Assembly: GCA_045596605.1 (NCBI GenBank)
Contig: JAZOCR010000067.1
Location: forward strand, 1 to 21,171
DNA length: 21,171 bases
Direction: 5' to 3'
Source: SIG622 sp045596605
Lineage (GTDB): Bacteria > Bacillota > Clostridia > Oscillospirales > CAG-382
The position numbers and the translations under genes are program-made. Shown here piece by piece: positions 1 to 7,635 of the stretch; the first letter of the stretch is position 1, and each line of letters opens with the position of its first letter. Below the pieces are notes generated by a model. That model ran no database searches and was not told where the DNA came from. It worked only from the letters and a program-made list of their open reading frames with translations.

Positions 1-4
1 TGAC

Positions 5-386
5 AATACTTTTTCTTTCCGAAAAGAAAAAGTATTCAAAAAGAAGTCGTTCAGAGGACAAGTCCTCTGAAAACTCCCTCTTGGCACGTAACAGCTTTAG
101 TGAGCGTGCATCTTTTGTTGTCGCAAGAAACTCTCGTAATCTTAGAGTTTAACCATACTATAAAGCACTACGTTCAGCTTTAAATCTTTATATTGATTAC
201 AATGTTGCTCATATTGTAGGGTGCGACGTCCCCGGCGCACCGGTTAAACTCCAAAGTAACGAAAGTTTTTTCGTGTGCTAAAGTGGAAATCTATACTAGA
301 CTCGTAGCGAGACAAAAAGGAGTTCTAAGAGGCTTGCCTCTTAGCAACTTCTTTTGGTTACTTTTCTTTTTGGAAAGAAAAGTAAC
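5..386. repeat. Large imperfect inverted repeat of nested hairpins
   Basis: The gene-free stretch 1-474 is dominated by two diverged copies of one element of about 150 bp facing each other. The left copy (5-154) has a perfect 14-bp hairpin (5-18 with 23-36), a second hairpin TTCAGAGGAC/GTCCTCTGAA (50-59 with 62-71), and ends in GAGTTTAACC (145-154). The right copy, read on the minus strand from 386 to 242, has a 13-bp hairpin GTTACTTTTCTTT/AAAGAAAAGTAAC (357-369 with 374-386), CTAAGAGGC/GCCTCTTAG (325-333 with 336-344), and the matching GGTTAAACTC (242-251). Module order and linkers such as CAAAAGAAG and AACTCC agree between copies. The centre holds a third hairpin, GGTGCG/CGCACC (220-225 with 236-241). 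No transposase is visible, so a MITE or REP-like element is inferred. Confidence 0.75.
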
Positions 387-401
387 ATATCCCCCCCACC
401 C

Positions 402-429
402 GACCTGTCGACGAAGTCGGCTGTGAGGG
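402..429 (-). repeat. Short palindromic repeat related to the 3573-3600 repeat
   Basis: Read on the minus strand, this 28-bp block begins CCCTCACAG and ends GACAGGTC. It matches the plus-strand block at 3573-3600 at 20 of 28 positions. Two of the differences swap a paired base in both arms (GC for AT and AT for GC), so the small hairpin is kept. The remaining bases up to the carboxypeptidase stop at 475 hold only a C run (391-397) and A/T runs. I see no convincing intrinsic terminator for the carboxypeptidase gene there. Confidence 0.5.
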
Positions 430-474
430 CTTCCAAAGTACTCAGCTTCAAAACCCTTTTTGAAAAAAAGCAAT

Positions 475-1581
475 TTATGCTTTATCCGCCGCAAGTACAA
501 TGTCAAGCTCAATTTTCTGTGTGGAGTGTGGTACGACAACCGAAATATCCTCGGCGTTTGAATAGCTTACGCCGTCAAAGGTAAAATCAAATTCATTTTC
601 TTTAAAATAGTTTTTTGCCTTGTAATTTTCAAAGGCGAAGTCAAGCATTTCGGCGTGGTCACGCCAGTCGTTTCTGTCGTTCAGCGTTACGGCTATAAAG
701 CTACTGCCGTCTCTTTCGGCACTGCTTACAAGGCATCTGCCGGAAGCAATGGTATACCCTGTTTTAACTCCGTTTGCGCCGCTGTATGTACGAAGCATTT
801 TGTTGTGATTTGCAAAATAATGGGTGGGAACACCCTCGGAATTTGTAACGGTATAATTTTTTGTAGAAGTAATCTGCCTGAAAACCGGATTTTTCATAGC
901 GTGATAAGTGATTTTTGCAAGCTCGTATGCTGTTGTGTAATGACCGTCTGCAGATAGTCCGTGAGGATTTTTAAAGCTTGTAGAGATAAGTCCAAGCTCC
1001 TTTGCCTTTGTATTCATTTTTTCGGCAAAGGCTTCGGTGCTGCCACAGCAGGCTACCGCCAGTGCACTTGCCGCATCGTTTCCGGATTCAAGCATAAGCC
1101 CGTAAAGCAGGTCCCGAATTGTTATTTTTTCCCCCGGTGAAAGATATATTGACGAGCCCTCGGTACCGCACACCTCCTGTGGCACAGTAAAAACCGTGTC
1201 AAGATTTGCATTTTCAAGCACCACGAGTGCCGTCATAATTTTTGTGGTGCTTGCCATTGGAAGCATTTTATTTGAATTGCAGCCGTAAATCAGTTCCCCT
1301 GTGTCTGCGCTGACAAGCGCCGCACTTTGTGCGCTGACAGTCGGCGTTGCAAGTACTTCTGTATATAGAGAAAACACCTCGTCATTTTCTTCTTTTACAG
1401 CTGTGTCTACCTGATGGGAAAACACCGGGCCGGATATTTTTTTCGGAACATATTCATCTACCGCATTTTCCGGCAGCATTCCGTAAATCACAAGCGATGC
1501 AAAGCTAAGAAAGAAAAACTGCTTCATGGTATGTGTTATCTTACGTATATTAGCGGCATCTCCGCTTTTTTGCATTTTCAT
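475..1581 (-). CDS. dacF: D-alanyl-D-alanine carboxypeptidase (PBP5/DacF type, peptidase S11)
   Basis: A penicillin-binding protein that trims the terminal D-Ala from peptidoglycan stem peptides outside the membrane. All three S11 active-site motifs are present: SxxK as STTK (near residue 111 from the preferred start), SGN (about 166-168) and KTG (about 273-275, in GVKTGYT). A hydrophobic segment beginning MKQFFFLSFASLV serves as signal or anchor, and a short C-terminal beta domain follows. At about 368 aa it is near the usual family length. A longer frame begins with GTG at 1602, but ATG at 1581 has AAGGA nine bases upstream and is preferred. The gene stands alone, divergent from the DUF4364 gene. 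The exact paralogue (dacF, dacA or dacB) cannot be fixed from sequence alone, so the symbol is tentative. Confidence 0.9.
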   Translation of the reverse strand: MKMQKSGDAANIRKITHTMKQFFFLSFASLVIYGMLPENAVDEYVPKKISGPVFSHQVDTAVKEENDEVFSLYTEVLATPTVSAQSAALVSADTGELIYGCNSNKMLPMASTTKIMTALVVLENANLDTVFTVPQEVCGTEGSSIYLSPGEKITIRDLLYGLMLESGNDAASALAVACCGSTEAFAEKMNTKAKELGLISTSFKNPHGLSADGHYTTAYELAKITYHAMKNPVFRQITSTKNYTVTNSEGVPTHYFANHNKMLRTYSGANGVKTGYTIASGRCLVSSAERDGSSFIAVTLNDRNDWRDHAEMLDFAFENYKAKNYFKENEFDFTFDGVSYSNAEDISVVVPHSTQKIELDIVLAADKA

Positions 1582-1637
1582 ATGTAAATATCCTTTCCGC
1601 ACCTTATCTGTTTCTTATAAATTTTATTTTTCGTCTG

Positions 1638-1667
1638 CTTATATTATGACATTTCCGCCGCTTGCAA
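1638..1667 (-). promoter_or_regulatory. Possible sigma-A promoter for the carboxypeptidase gene
   Basis: On the minus strand TTGCAA (1667-1662) is followed after 18 bases by TATAAG (1643-1638), about 57 bases upstream of the preferred ATG. The match is moderate and the region is A/T-rich, so this is tentative. Confidence 0.35.
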
Positions 1668-1684
1668 AATTTATAAAAAACGGC

Positions 1685-1713
1685 TTGACCGCCAGGAGAA
1701 GGTATGATATAAT
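1685..1713 (+). promoter_or_regulatory. Strong sigma-A promoter for the DUF4364 gene
   Basis: TTGACC (1685-1690) and a perfect TATAAT (1708-1713) are separated by exactly 17 bases. Transcription would start near 1720, leaving a leader of about 95 nt. The leader contains a possible stem AACAGAAA/TTTCTGTT around 1757-1787 just ahead of the ribosome binding site. Confidence 0.8.
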
Positions 1714-1813
1714 ATAATGCGAAATATGCCTTTGCCTTGCAATGCATGGTAAAGGTAACAGAAAACATTGAAAATTTGGTTTCTGTTTTACGATGAAGAA
1801 ATGTGAGGTCAAA

Positions 1814-2377
1814 ATGATAAACAACCAAAGCGAAGCGCAGATGCTTGCGCTGTTTATAATAGACGAGCTTCCCGACGAGGTAACGTCATCAGAGCTGCGC
1901 AGTATACTTATAGCCTGCGGCGAGCTTAACGCTATGGAAATAGACCAATATGTTGAAAGCCTTGAAAAGGCAGGTCAGATATATAGCGCTGACCGTGACG
2001 GTGAAATTTCAGGAAGCAGTAAGACGGAAAACAGCAAGGGCGAAAATTATATCGGAATAACAGACCTTGGCGCAGAGCTTGTAAAAACGCTTGAACACAG
2101 AAAGTCTCTGTGCAGAAGTGCAATAAACAGGGCTATGCGTGAGTACAAAAAGCTCACCTGCGGTATTGATTACGACATAAGTCTTGAGCAGGCAGAGGGC
2201 GGCACTTACGTTAAATTTAAAATGCTTGCCGGTGGAAAGCTGTATTTTTCTACCTCCTTGTTTTTTGCGAAAAGCCGTGAGGCGCTTGAGGTCTATAACC
2301 GTATGGACGACGACCCGGAAAGCTTCTATAACGGATTTCTTACCGTTGCAACCGGCAGTATTGATTATCTTATGTAG
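1814..2377 (+). CDS. DUF4364 family protein
   Basis: A protein of about 187 aa that I recognise as DUF4364, a family found mainly in Clostridia and thought to carry a winged-helix-like N-terminal part; its function is unknown. Visible features are a helical N-terminus (EAQMLALFIIDELPDEVTS) and a middle with YIGITDLGAELVKTLEHRKS, typical of transcription-regulator-like folds. No membrane segment is seen. The frame is open from ATG at 1793, but ATG at 1814 has GAGGT just upstream while 1793 has no Shine-Dalgarno, so 1814 is preferred. The gene ends in two consecutive TAG codons, direct evidence that TAG works as a stop here. It has its own promoter and a following hairpin, so it is probably monocistronic. 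Confidence 0.8.
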   Translation: MINNQSEAQMLALFIIDELPDEVTSSELRSILIACGELNAMEIDQYVESLEKAGQIYSADRDGEISGSSKTENSKGENYIGITDLGAELVKTLEHRKSLCRSAINRAMREYKKLTCGIDYDISLEQAEGGTYVKFKMLAGGKLYFSTSLFFAKSREALEVYNRMDDDPESFYNGFLTVATGSIDYLM

Positions 2378-2401
2378 TAGCATCCAAGGTACTCAAAGCA
2401 A

Positions 2402-2434
2402 AAATTTTCCGCACACAAAGGGTACGGAAAATTT
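2402..2434. terminator. Bidirectional terminator between convergent DUF4364 and DUF378 genes
   Basis: AAATTTTCCG (2402-2411) pairs perfectly with CGGAAAATTT (2425-2434) around a 13-base loop. The A/T-rich outer arms give U-rich ends in both directions. It lies 24 bases after the DUF4364 stop and 19 bases from the DUF378 stop. Confidence 0.65.
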
Positions 2435-2453
2435 ATAGCGGGCTTGTCTGTAT

Positions 2454-2669
2454 TCAGGCTTCGTCTACTCCTGTGATTTCTTCTCTGCTTCTGAAAAGGA
2501 GAGATACGCACCAGAGCGCTGCAAGGGCAACCACCACGTAAACCACACGGCTGAAGATTGCAGTCTGTCCGCCAAAAAGCCAGGCTACTGCGTCAAAGCC
2601 GAAAAGACCGATGCTACCCCAGTTAAGACCGCCGATTATTGCGAGAATAAGTGCTATTCTGTCAAGCAT
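2454..2669 (-). CDS. DUF378 family small membrane protein
   Basis: A 71-aa protein with the DUF378 signature: DRIALILAIIGGLNWGSIGL near the N-terminus, then FDAVAWLFGG and a second hydrophobic helix (RVVYVVVALAALWCVSLLF). It should have two membrane helices with a short polar tail, SREEITGVDEA. The family is widespread in Firmicutes; its role is unknown, though it is often described as a general membrane or stress-related protein. AAAGGA lies upstream of ATG 2669 at a somewhat long spacing. It is transcribed divergently from trmB. No clear promoter could be assigned in the A/T-rich 2670-2822 gap. Confidence 0.85.
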   Translation of the reverse strand: MLDRIALILAIIGGLNWGSIGLFGFDAVAWLFGGQTAIFSRVVYVVVALAALWCVSLLFRSREEITGVDEA

Positions 2670-2822
2670 TATATATTCATTCCTTTCGAGTCTTATGAAA
2701 TTTCAAAATCGCTTGTTTGCGACGCTAATATTTTTGTCAGATAAGAAAAATTTATACCCAAATAAAAAGAGGATATTTAAGGAAAAAATTTTAAAAATTA
2801 CTTTATAAAACGAGGACACAAT

Positions 2823-3467
2823 ATGAGAATGAGAAAAAAGAAGCACACCGAGGAAAGAATTGACGCCTGCGGTGCGCTTAACGTTACAAATCCTGAAGAA
2901 AACTACGGAAAATGGCACCAGCTTTCAGGTCAAAGAAAGCTATGTCTTGAAATAGGCTGCGGCAAAGGCAGCTTTGTTTTCGGAATGGCGAAAAAGCATC
3001 CGGACAGATTTTTTATTGCAATGGAAAAGGTCCGTGACGTTATAATGCTTGCTATGGAAAAGGTAAAGGCAGATGAAGAAATCAAAAACGTACTTTTCAT
3101 TTGCGGTGACGCCGAGGATCTTACGAAAATTTTCGCTCCCGGTGAAATAGACGAGATATACCTTAACTTCTCTGACCCCTGGCCCAAGGCTCGCCACGCA
3201 AAGAGAAGACTTACCTACCGCAAATTCCTTGAGATGTACAAGACGCTTCTTTCGCCGGAGGGTGTAATTTACTTTAAAACCGACAACCGCCCGTTTTTTG
3301 ACTTCTCCCTTGAAGAATTTCCCGAGGCGGGATACGTACTTTCCGACGTTACCTTTGACCTGCACAATTCCGAATATAACGCAGAAAACGTGGTGACGGA
3401 ATACGAGGCAACCTTCTCCGCAAGGGGCTTTACTATTAACAGACTTGTGGCAAGGCCGGTAAGATAG
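2823..3467 (+). CDS. trmB: tRNA (guanine-N7-)-methyltransferase
   Basis: Cytoplasmic enzyme that makes m7G46 in the variable loop of tRNA using S-adenosylmethionine. The SAM-binding motif is LEIGCGKGSF (about residues 42-51), followed by the acidic end of beta 2 in FIAMEKVRD, the GDAEDL segment, and the diagnostic NFSDPWPKARHAKRRL block (about 115-130). The C-terminal region has FKTDNRPFFDFSLEEF and TEYEATFSARG, as usual in TrmB. At 214 aa it is full length. The start ATG follows GAGG at about seven bases; a second ATG two codons on is possible. The gene ends with TAG. It has no functional link to the surface operon and is separated from it by repeats and a terminator. Confidence 0.97.
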   Translation: MRMRKKKHTEERIDACGALNVTNPEENYGKWHQLSGQRKLCLEIGCGKGSFVFGMAKKHPDRFFIAMEKVRDVIMLAMEKVKADEEIKNVLFICGDAEDLTKIFAPGEIDEIYLNFSDPWPKARHAKRRLTYRKFLEMYKTLLSPEGVIYFKTDNRPFFDFSLEEFPEAGYVLSDVTFDLHNSEYNAENVVTEYEATFSARGFTINRLVARPVR

Positions 3468-3521
3468 AAGGCATACGAGCACATTCTGAAAAGCGAATTT
3501 AATAATAGGTAGCCATATTTG

Positions 3522-3615
3522 CCTCTCCCTTTGGGAGAGGTGGCACGCTGAATGGCGTGTCGGAGAGGGCAACCCTCTCAGTCAGCTTTGCTGACAGCTC
3601 TCCCGCAGGGAGAGC
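3522..3615 (+). repeat. Five-hairpin palindromic intergenic repeat
   Basis: Five consecutive hairpins fill less than 100 bp: CCTCTCCC/GGGAGAGG (3522-3529 with 3533-3540), CACGC/GCGTG (3544-3548 with 3555-3559), GAGAGGG/CCCTCTC (3563-3569 with 3573-3579), GTCAGC/GCTGAC (3581-3586 with 3590-3595) and GCTCTCCC/GGGAGAGC (3597-3604 with 3608-3615). Most loops are 3 bases. The outer GGGAGAGG-type arms can also pair with each other. Elements of this look are, from general knowledge, common between genes in gut Firmicutes. It lies between convergent trmB and the surface operon. A block inside it is related to 402-429. Confidence 0.8.
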
Positions 3616-3693
3616 CATATGCAGTGGAATATGGGCAAAGCTAAAGTTTTTTAATCACTCGTGTTGCCGGCGGTTTTCATTATATAAAAATTT

Positions 3694-3726
3694 ACGCAGA
3701 TGCATAATACCTTGCATCTGCGTTTT
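3694..3726. terminator. Bidirectional intrinsic terminator
   Basis: ACGCAGATGCA (3694-3704) pairs perfectly with TGCATCTGCGT (3713-3723) around an 8-base loop. On the plus strand it is followed by a T-rich run (TTTACTTTT). On the minus strand the stem is followed by AAATTTTTATATA. It sits 14 bases beyond the stop of the dehydratase gene and would end the long surface operon, and would also block read-through from trmB. Confidence 0.85.
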
Positions 3727-3739
3727 ACTTTTGCTTTAT

Positions 3740-5788
3740 TCAGCTATATTGAAGCTCTTTTTTGATACTATGTAAAGGCTCTTGCTTTTTCTTTTCTGTA
3801 ATAGCCTCGGAATTGACAACCGCCGGCTCTTTATACGTAGGCACTACCGTCATAAGCGCCTTTTTCATTTCAGCATCGTCGCCTTTCTCCAGCATCACGC
3901 TCAATATATCAAGCTTTTTCTGAAGCTCTGACTTTGCAAGCGGAGTGTCACGCTCTACAAAAATCAGGTCACTTTCCGTTCTATCAAGCTCCTCGGTGCG
4001 TATAAGCAATTCCTCGTACAGCTTTTCTCCGGGTCTTAGTCCCGTTTCCACAATATCAATATCCGTATAGGGCTCGTATCCGCAAAGACGTATCATTGTT
4101 TCCGCAAGGTCAAGTATGCGTATGGATTTACCCATATCAAGCACGAACAGCTCGCCGTTTTTCGCCATTGCCCCCGATTCAAGCACAAGCCTGCTTGCCT
4201 CCGGGATAGTCATAAAATATCTAGTAATACGCTTGTCGGTTACAGTAACCGGACCGCCTGCCATTATCTGCTTTTTAAACAGCGGTACTACCGACGCCGC
4301 ACTTCCAAGAACGTTGCCAAATCTTGTGGCACTGAAGGTCGTATAGGAATTATTTCTGCTGTGGCTTTGCACTATCATTTCACAGACACGCTTGGTTGCT
4401 CCCATTACGTTAGTGGGATTTACCGCTTTGTCCGTTGAAACCATAATAAAGCGCTCTGCCTTGTATTTTTCCGATAAGCTAACCACGTTAAGAGTTCCGA
4501 ATACGTTGTTTTTCACCGCTTCACATACGTTGCGCTCCATAAGAGGAACGTGCTTGTGGGCTGCGGCGTGAAGAATTATATCCGGCTTATGGATTTCAAA
4601 CACCTTCTGTGTGCCCTTTTCATCACAGACAGAAACGATTTCCACGAAAACCTTGAGCTTTTCGCCGTATGCCATTTTCAGCTCCTGCTGAATATCGTAT
4701 GCTCCGTTTTCGTAAACGTCAAGAATAATCAGCTTTTCGGGGCTCATTCTTGCAATCTGTCTGCACAGCTCACTTCCGATTGAGCCTCCGCCGCCGGTTA
4801 TAAGTACAACCTTATTTTTATAGTAAGCGTTTATTTTTTCATTGTTTAGTTCAATAGGTTTTCTGAAAAGAAGCTCCTCAATATCAAACTCACGCATTTG
4901 GCGTTTGCCTTTATCGGCTGTCTGTATGGTAGGAAAATCATAGGCTTTGATTTTGCAACCTGTTTTTTTATAGAAATCATACAGCTCTCTGGTTCTCTCC
5001 GGCTCAAGACGAGGCAAGGCAAATACTATTTCCTGCACGGAGTAAGCCGCAAGCTCCCGTATTATCGAGGCAGCACCGGAAAGCACCGGAAGTCCGAATA
5101 TTTCTCTGCCGATTTTGCAGTTGTCAATATCTATAAAGCAGCAAGGCACATACGCCGCACGGGGATTTTTTAAAAGCTCCTCTGCAAGCATAACTCCGAC
5201 CTGACCTGCTCCTACTATTGCAATTCTGATTTTAGAGCCGCTTTCTTTTGTGCCTTGCGCACTGCCAACGCTTCCGGTATAGTCGTCAAAGGTAAGTCCT
5301 GCGACAAATCCGAGAAAGCTGCGAAGAAAGCCCTTTTCGTCATCGTCTACGTTTGCCGCTTCATAAAGATATTTATAAAGCAGCCTTATGCTGAGCGCAA
5401 GCAAAAGGTTGAAGGCTATGATGGAAAAAATACGAATAAAGGAAATTTTCCATATCGGTAGAAATCTTGCAAGAACCAGGTACAGCATCCCTGCGAAAAA
5501 ATCTGCGCAAATAAGACGAATATACGCCTGCGGAGAGCCATAACGCCATATTTGTCTGTATATTCCGCCGATGCGTCTTGCGCAGTACACGCACACCGAG
5601 GACAGCATCAAGTGAGAAACAAAAGAAAGTATGCTGAGCTCATCGGTGCTGCTGGGATTTATGCCAAGCAGCATAAGGTTTACAAACAAAAGCAATATAA
5701 AATCATACACCTCAAGGGGGATATGTCTGCGTCTTCTTGTTACCTCTGACACACTTGAATCTTCAGTAATCTTAAGTTTTTCATTCAT
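3740..5788 (-). CDS. Membrane-bound UDP-sugar 4,6-dehydratase (CapD/EpsC/PglF family)
   Basis: Nucleoside-diphosphate-sugar epimerase/dehydratase of the long CapD/PglF type, which usually converts UDP-GlcNAc to the 4-keto-6-deoxy sugar that starts synthesis of unusual surface sugars. Four membrane helices (about 28-45, 52-72, 92-110, 117-138) precede a first Rossmann domain with GAGQVG (193-198). A second SDR domain has TGGGGSIGSE (331-340), HAAAHKHVPLMERN, STDKA (451-455) and MGATK (462-466). The Tyr of the classical YxxxK is Met here, which is normal for this long membrane-bound subfamily. The 682-aa length is typical. It is the last gene of the operon; AAGGAG lies within the end of the preceding LCP gene and the gap is 8 bases. 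The sugar product is inferred from family only. Confidence 0.9.
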   Translation of the reverse strand: MNEKLKITEDSSVSEVTRRRRHIPLEVYDFILLLFVNLMLLGINPSSTDELSILSFVSHLMLSSVCVYCARRIGGIYRQIWRYGSPQAYIRLICADFFAGMLYLVLARFLPIWKISFIRIFSIIAFNLLLALSIRLLYKYLYEAANVDDDEKGFLRSFLGFVAGLTFDDYTGSVGSAQGTKESGSKIRIAIVGAGQVGVMLAEELLKNPRAAYVPCCFIDIDNCKIGREIFGLPVLSGAASIIRELAAYSVQEIVFALPRLEPERTRELYDFYKKTGCKIKAYDFPTIQTADKGKRQMREFDIEELLFRKPIELNNEKINAYYKNKVVLITGGGGSIGSELCRQIARMSPEKLIILDVYENGAYDIQQELKMAYGEKLKVFVEIVSVCDEKGTQKVFEIHKPDIILHAAAHKHVPLMERNVCEAVKNNVFGTLNVVSLSEKYKAERFIMVSTDKAVNPTNVMGATKRVCEMIVQSHSRNNSYTTFSATRFGNVLGSAASVVPLFKKQIMAGGPVTVTDKRITRYFMTIPEASRLVLESGAMAKNGELFVLDMGKSIRILDLAETMIRLCGYEPYTDIDIVETGLRPGEKLYEELLIRTEELDRTESDLIFVERDTPLAKSELQKKLDILSVMLEKGDDAEMKKALMTVVPTYKEPAVVNSEAITEKKKQEPLHSIKKELQYS

Positions 5789-5796
5789 ATAGTGAT

Positions 5797-6792
5797 TTAC
5801 TTCTCCTTAGGTTGATAGAAAATATCAATAACCGTTTTTTGAGAAAGCACTTCGTCGATATGGTATTCCACATAGCCACCAACAAGAGCAGTTTCTCCGG
5901 GAAGAGTATGGGTTCCCTCAAAGGAACATTTTTCAATAAGCTCTGCGAAGGAAGAAAGCTGGTCAATAGTGCAGTCTGAAACTATATAGCTGTTTGCCGA
6001 CAATACTGCATCAATTATACTGGATAAATCCATATCAGCGCTCTGTTTCATAAAAGCAGAAATGTACTGCTGCTGCCTTTCCATTCTGTGAAGGTTGCTG
6101 CTATCCTCAAGGGCACCTCTCGCCTGCACATATGCAAGTGCATTTTCGCCCTTGAGCGTAACAACAGCTCCTTTTACAAAGGTTTCATCAAGCGAAGTAA
6201 AATCGTCCATCAACTGCAATGTAACACCGCCCACGCTATCGTTCAGAATGGGCACTGCATCCATAGTCATAGTGATATAATGATCAATATTAATTCCGTA
6301 AAGCAGATGTTCTACGGTTTTTACCGTGTTTCTGCTCCTCACCTTTTCATCATCACCATAGGTGTGTGCAAGTGCAAGCTGAGCTTTGACTGTGCCGTAT
6401 TCCTCGCCAAATGCATCAGTCTGCGGGATATCAGTGATAGTATCACGGTTTATATGCAGAATTTTATAGGTTTTCTGCTCCTTGTTTATAACTAACAGTG
6501 CAAGAAAGTCTGCCTGCTGGGAATTCTGCCGTTTTTCCGAACCGTCCTCTTTATTATCCACACCCGTAATAAGAATTGATTCAATTGACTCATCAGGAAT
6601 ATACCATTCCCCCTCGTAATAAGCCTGACCCACAGAATAATCGGAGTAGGAAAATGAATCATTCAAATTTGATTTGCTGTTGATATTATCAGCAGTTCGT
6701 TCAATTATACAAAAGGCAAAATACAGCAGAGCGAAAAATCCAATGAAACAGAGAATTAACGCAATTACGTTTGATGTTATTCTTTTTTTCAT
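5797..6792 (-). CDS. LytR-CpsA-Psr (LCP) family cell-wall ligase
   Basis: Probable phosphotransferase that moves lipid-linked polysaccharide onto peptidoglycan outside the cell. One N-terminal membrane anchor (about residues 8-30) is followed by an LCP domain from about 71 to 260. Recognisable blocks are ILITGVDN, QADFLALLVI, HINRDTITDI, AHTYG, DSVGGVTL, LKGENALAYVQAR and HRMERQQQYI, which contain the conserved Asp and Arg positions expected to hold the pyrophosphate lipid. Residues 30-70 are a polar linker. No strong Shine-Dalgarno precedes ATG 6792, and the gap to the upstream gene is 21 bases. Its place between the sortase pair and the sugar dehydratase supports a role in attaching the polysaccharide made by this operon. 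Confidence 0.88.
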   Translation of the reverse strand: MKKRITSNVIALILCFIGFFALLYFAFCIIERTADNINSKSNLNDSFSYSDYSVGQAYYEGEWYIPDESIESILITGVDNKEDGSEKRQNSQQADFLALLVINKEQKTYKILHINRDTITDIPQTDAFGEEYGTVKAQLALAHTYGDDEKVRSRNTVKTVEHLLYGINIDHYITMTMDAVPILNDSVGGVTLQLMDDFTSLDETFVKGAVVTLKGENALAYVQARGALEDSSNLHRMERQQQYISAFMKQSADMDLSSIIDAVLSANSYIVSDCTIDQLSSFAELIEKCSFEGTHTLPGETALVGGYVEYHIDEVLSQKTVIDIFYQPKEK

Positions 6793-6813
6793 GGTTATAC
6801 CATACTTAAAGCT

Positions 6814-7587
6814 TTACTTAGCAGAAGCTTTTTTGATCTTTCTTATGCAAACAAATGCGCAGCTTGCCATAAGAGCGGCAAAAATCAGTCCACCAATAGC
6901 GAGATAATCAGATTCCTCAACGCCTGTCTGAGGTGAATCCGGTGCATCAGGGTCAACTACGGGAGGGTTGCCGTTATCCTTGATTATAGCAAAGGGTGAA
7001 AGCTTATCGGGATGAATGGTGATAACACCATTTTCGTCGATTTCGTGCTCTTCTATAATCCACTCATCGGAATCTGTAGGCTTGTGTACAATAATAAATG
7101 CGTCATCGGCACTGAGTCCATCCACGGTAAAGGAAACAGAAAGCTTATCATCCGTATTGAATTCCTGTGTATCACTGCAAATCATAACTATTTCGAAAAG
7201 CTCAGAAACAACAGAATTTTCCAGTGGAGCGCCACCTGTGGCTTTAACCCATGCCTCTTCAAAGCCGGGAACAAGATTGTTAATGAGCTTGCCCCTCAGT
7301 TCTTCGGCTGCAGCTTTCAGGCTTTCTCTAATTTCATCTTCCATTTCTTTCGAGGTTTCATATTCGATTTTAATGTGTTCTTCATCAATAAAATCCTCGA
7401 AATTAATATGACCATAAGGAATTATAAGAACTGTACAACATGAGGCGTTGATTTCTTCCACAGTATAGTCATTGAGTTTCGGGCTGTCCTTCTCTTCGAT
7501 ACTCGGCACAAATTCTGTCGCAAAAGCTGACATAATCATCATAGAAGTAGCAAGTACGATAGCGGTTAATAATTTGATTGTTTTCAT
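6814..7587 (-). CDS. Cell-wall-anchored surface protein with SPQTG sorting signal (likely sortase B substrate)
   Basis: A 257-aa exported protein whose family I do not recognise. It has a signal peptide (residues 1 to about 23, LLTAIVLATSMMIMSAFA), an acidic ectodomain with a helical middle (KEMEDEIRESLKAAAEELRGK) and a beta-rich part, then a Pro/Asp linker. The C-terminal sorting signal is SPQTG (218-222), a hydrophobic helix (about 228-247) and a basic tail RKIKKASAK. (S/N)PxTG motifs are known substrates of Clostridioides difficile class B sortase, and a class B sortase gene lies immediately upstream in the operon. Translation is well supported by AAGGAGAAG before ATG 7587. It may be a wall-anchored accessory protein for the polysaccharide layer; that role is inference. 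Confidence 0.8.
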   Translation of the reverse strand: MKTIKLLTAIVLATSMMIMSAFATEFVPSIEEKDSPKLNDYTVEEINASCCTVLIIPYGHINFEDFIDEEHIKIEYETSKEMEDEIRESLKAAAEELRGKLINNLVPGFEEAWVKATGGAPLENSVVSELFEIVMICSDTQEFNTDDKLSVSFTVDGLSADDAFIIVHKPTDSDEWIIEEHEIDENGVITIHPDKLSPFAIIKDNGNPPVVDPDAPDSPQTGVEESDYLAIGGLIFAALMASCAFVCIRKIKKASAK

Positions 7588-7635
7588 TTTTTCTTCTCCT
7601 TAATAAAAATTTCTATACACACAAGGTCAATATCT

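Noticed and set aside
391..397. C7 run as a phase-variation switch
   Set aside because: It lies between genes, inside repeat sequence, with no start or promoter close enough to be switched.
7588..7635. Internal promoter before the SPQTG protein (TTGACC then TTTATT at 17 bases)
   Set aside because: The -10 match is only four of six and would place the RNA start at the ribosome binding site.
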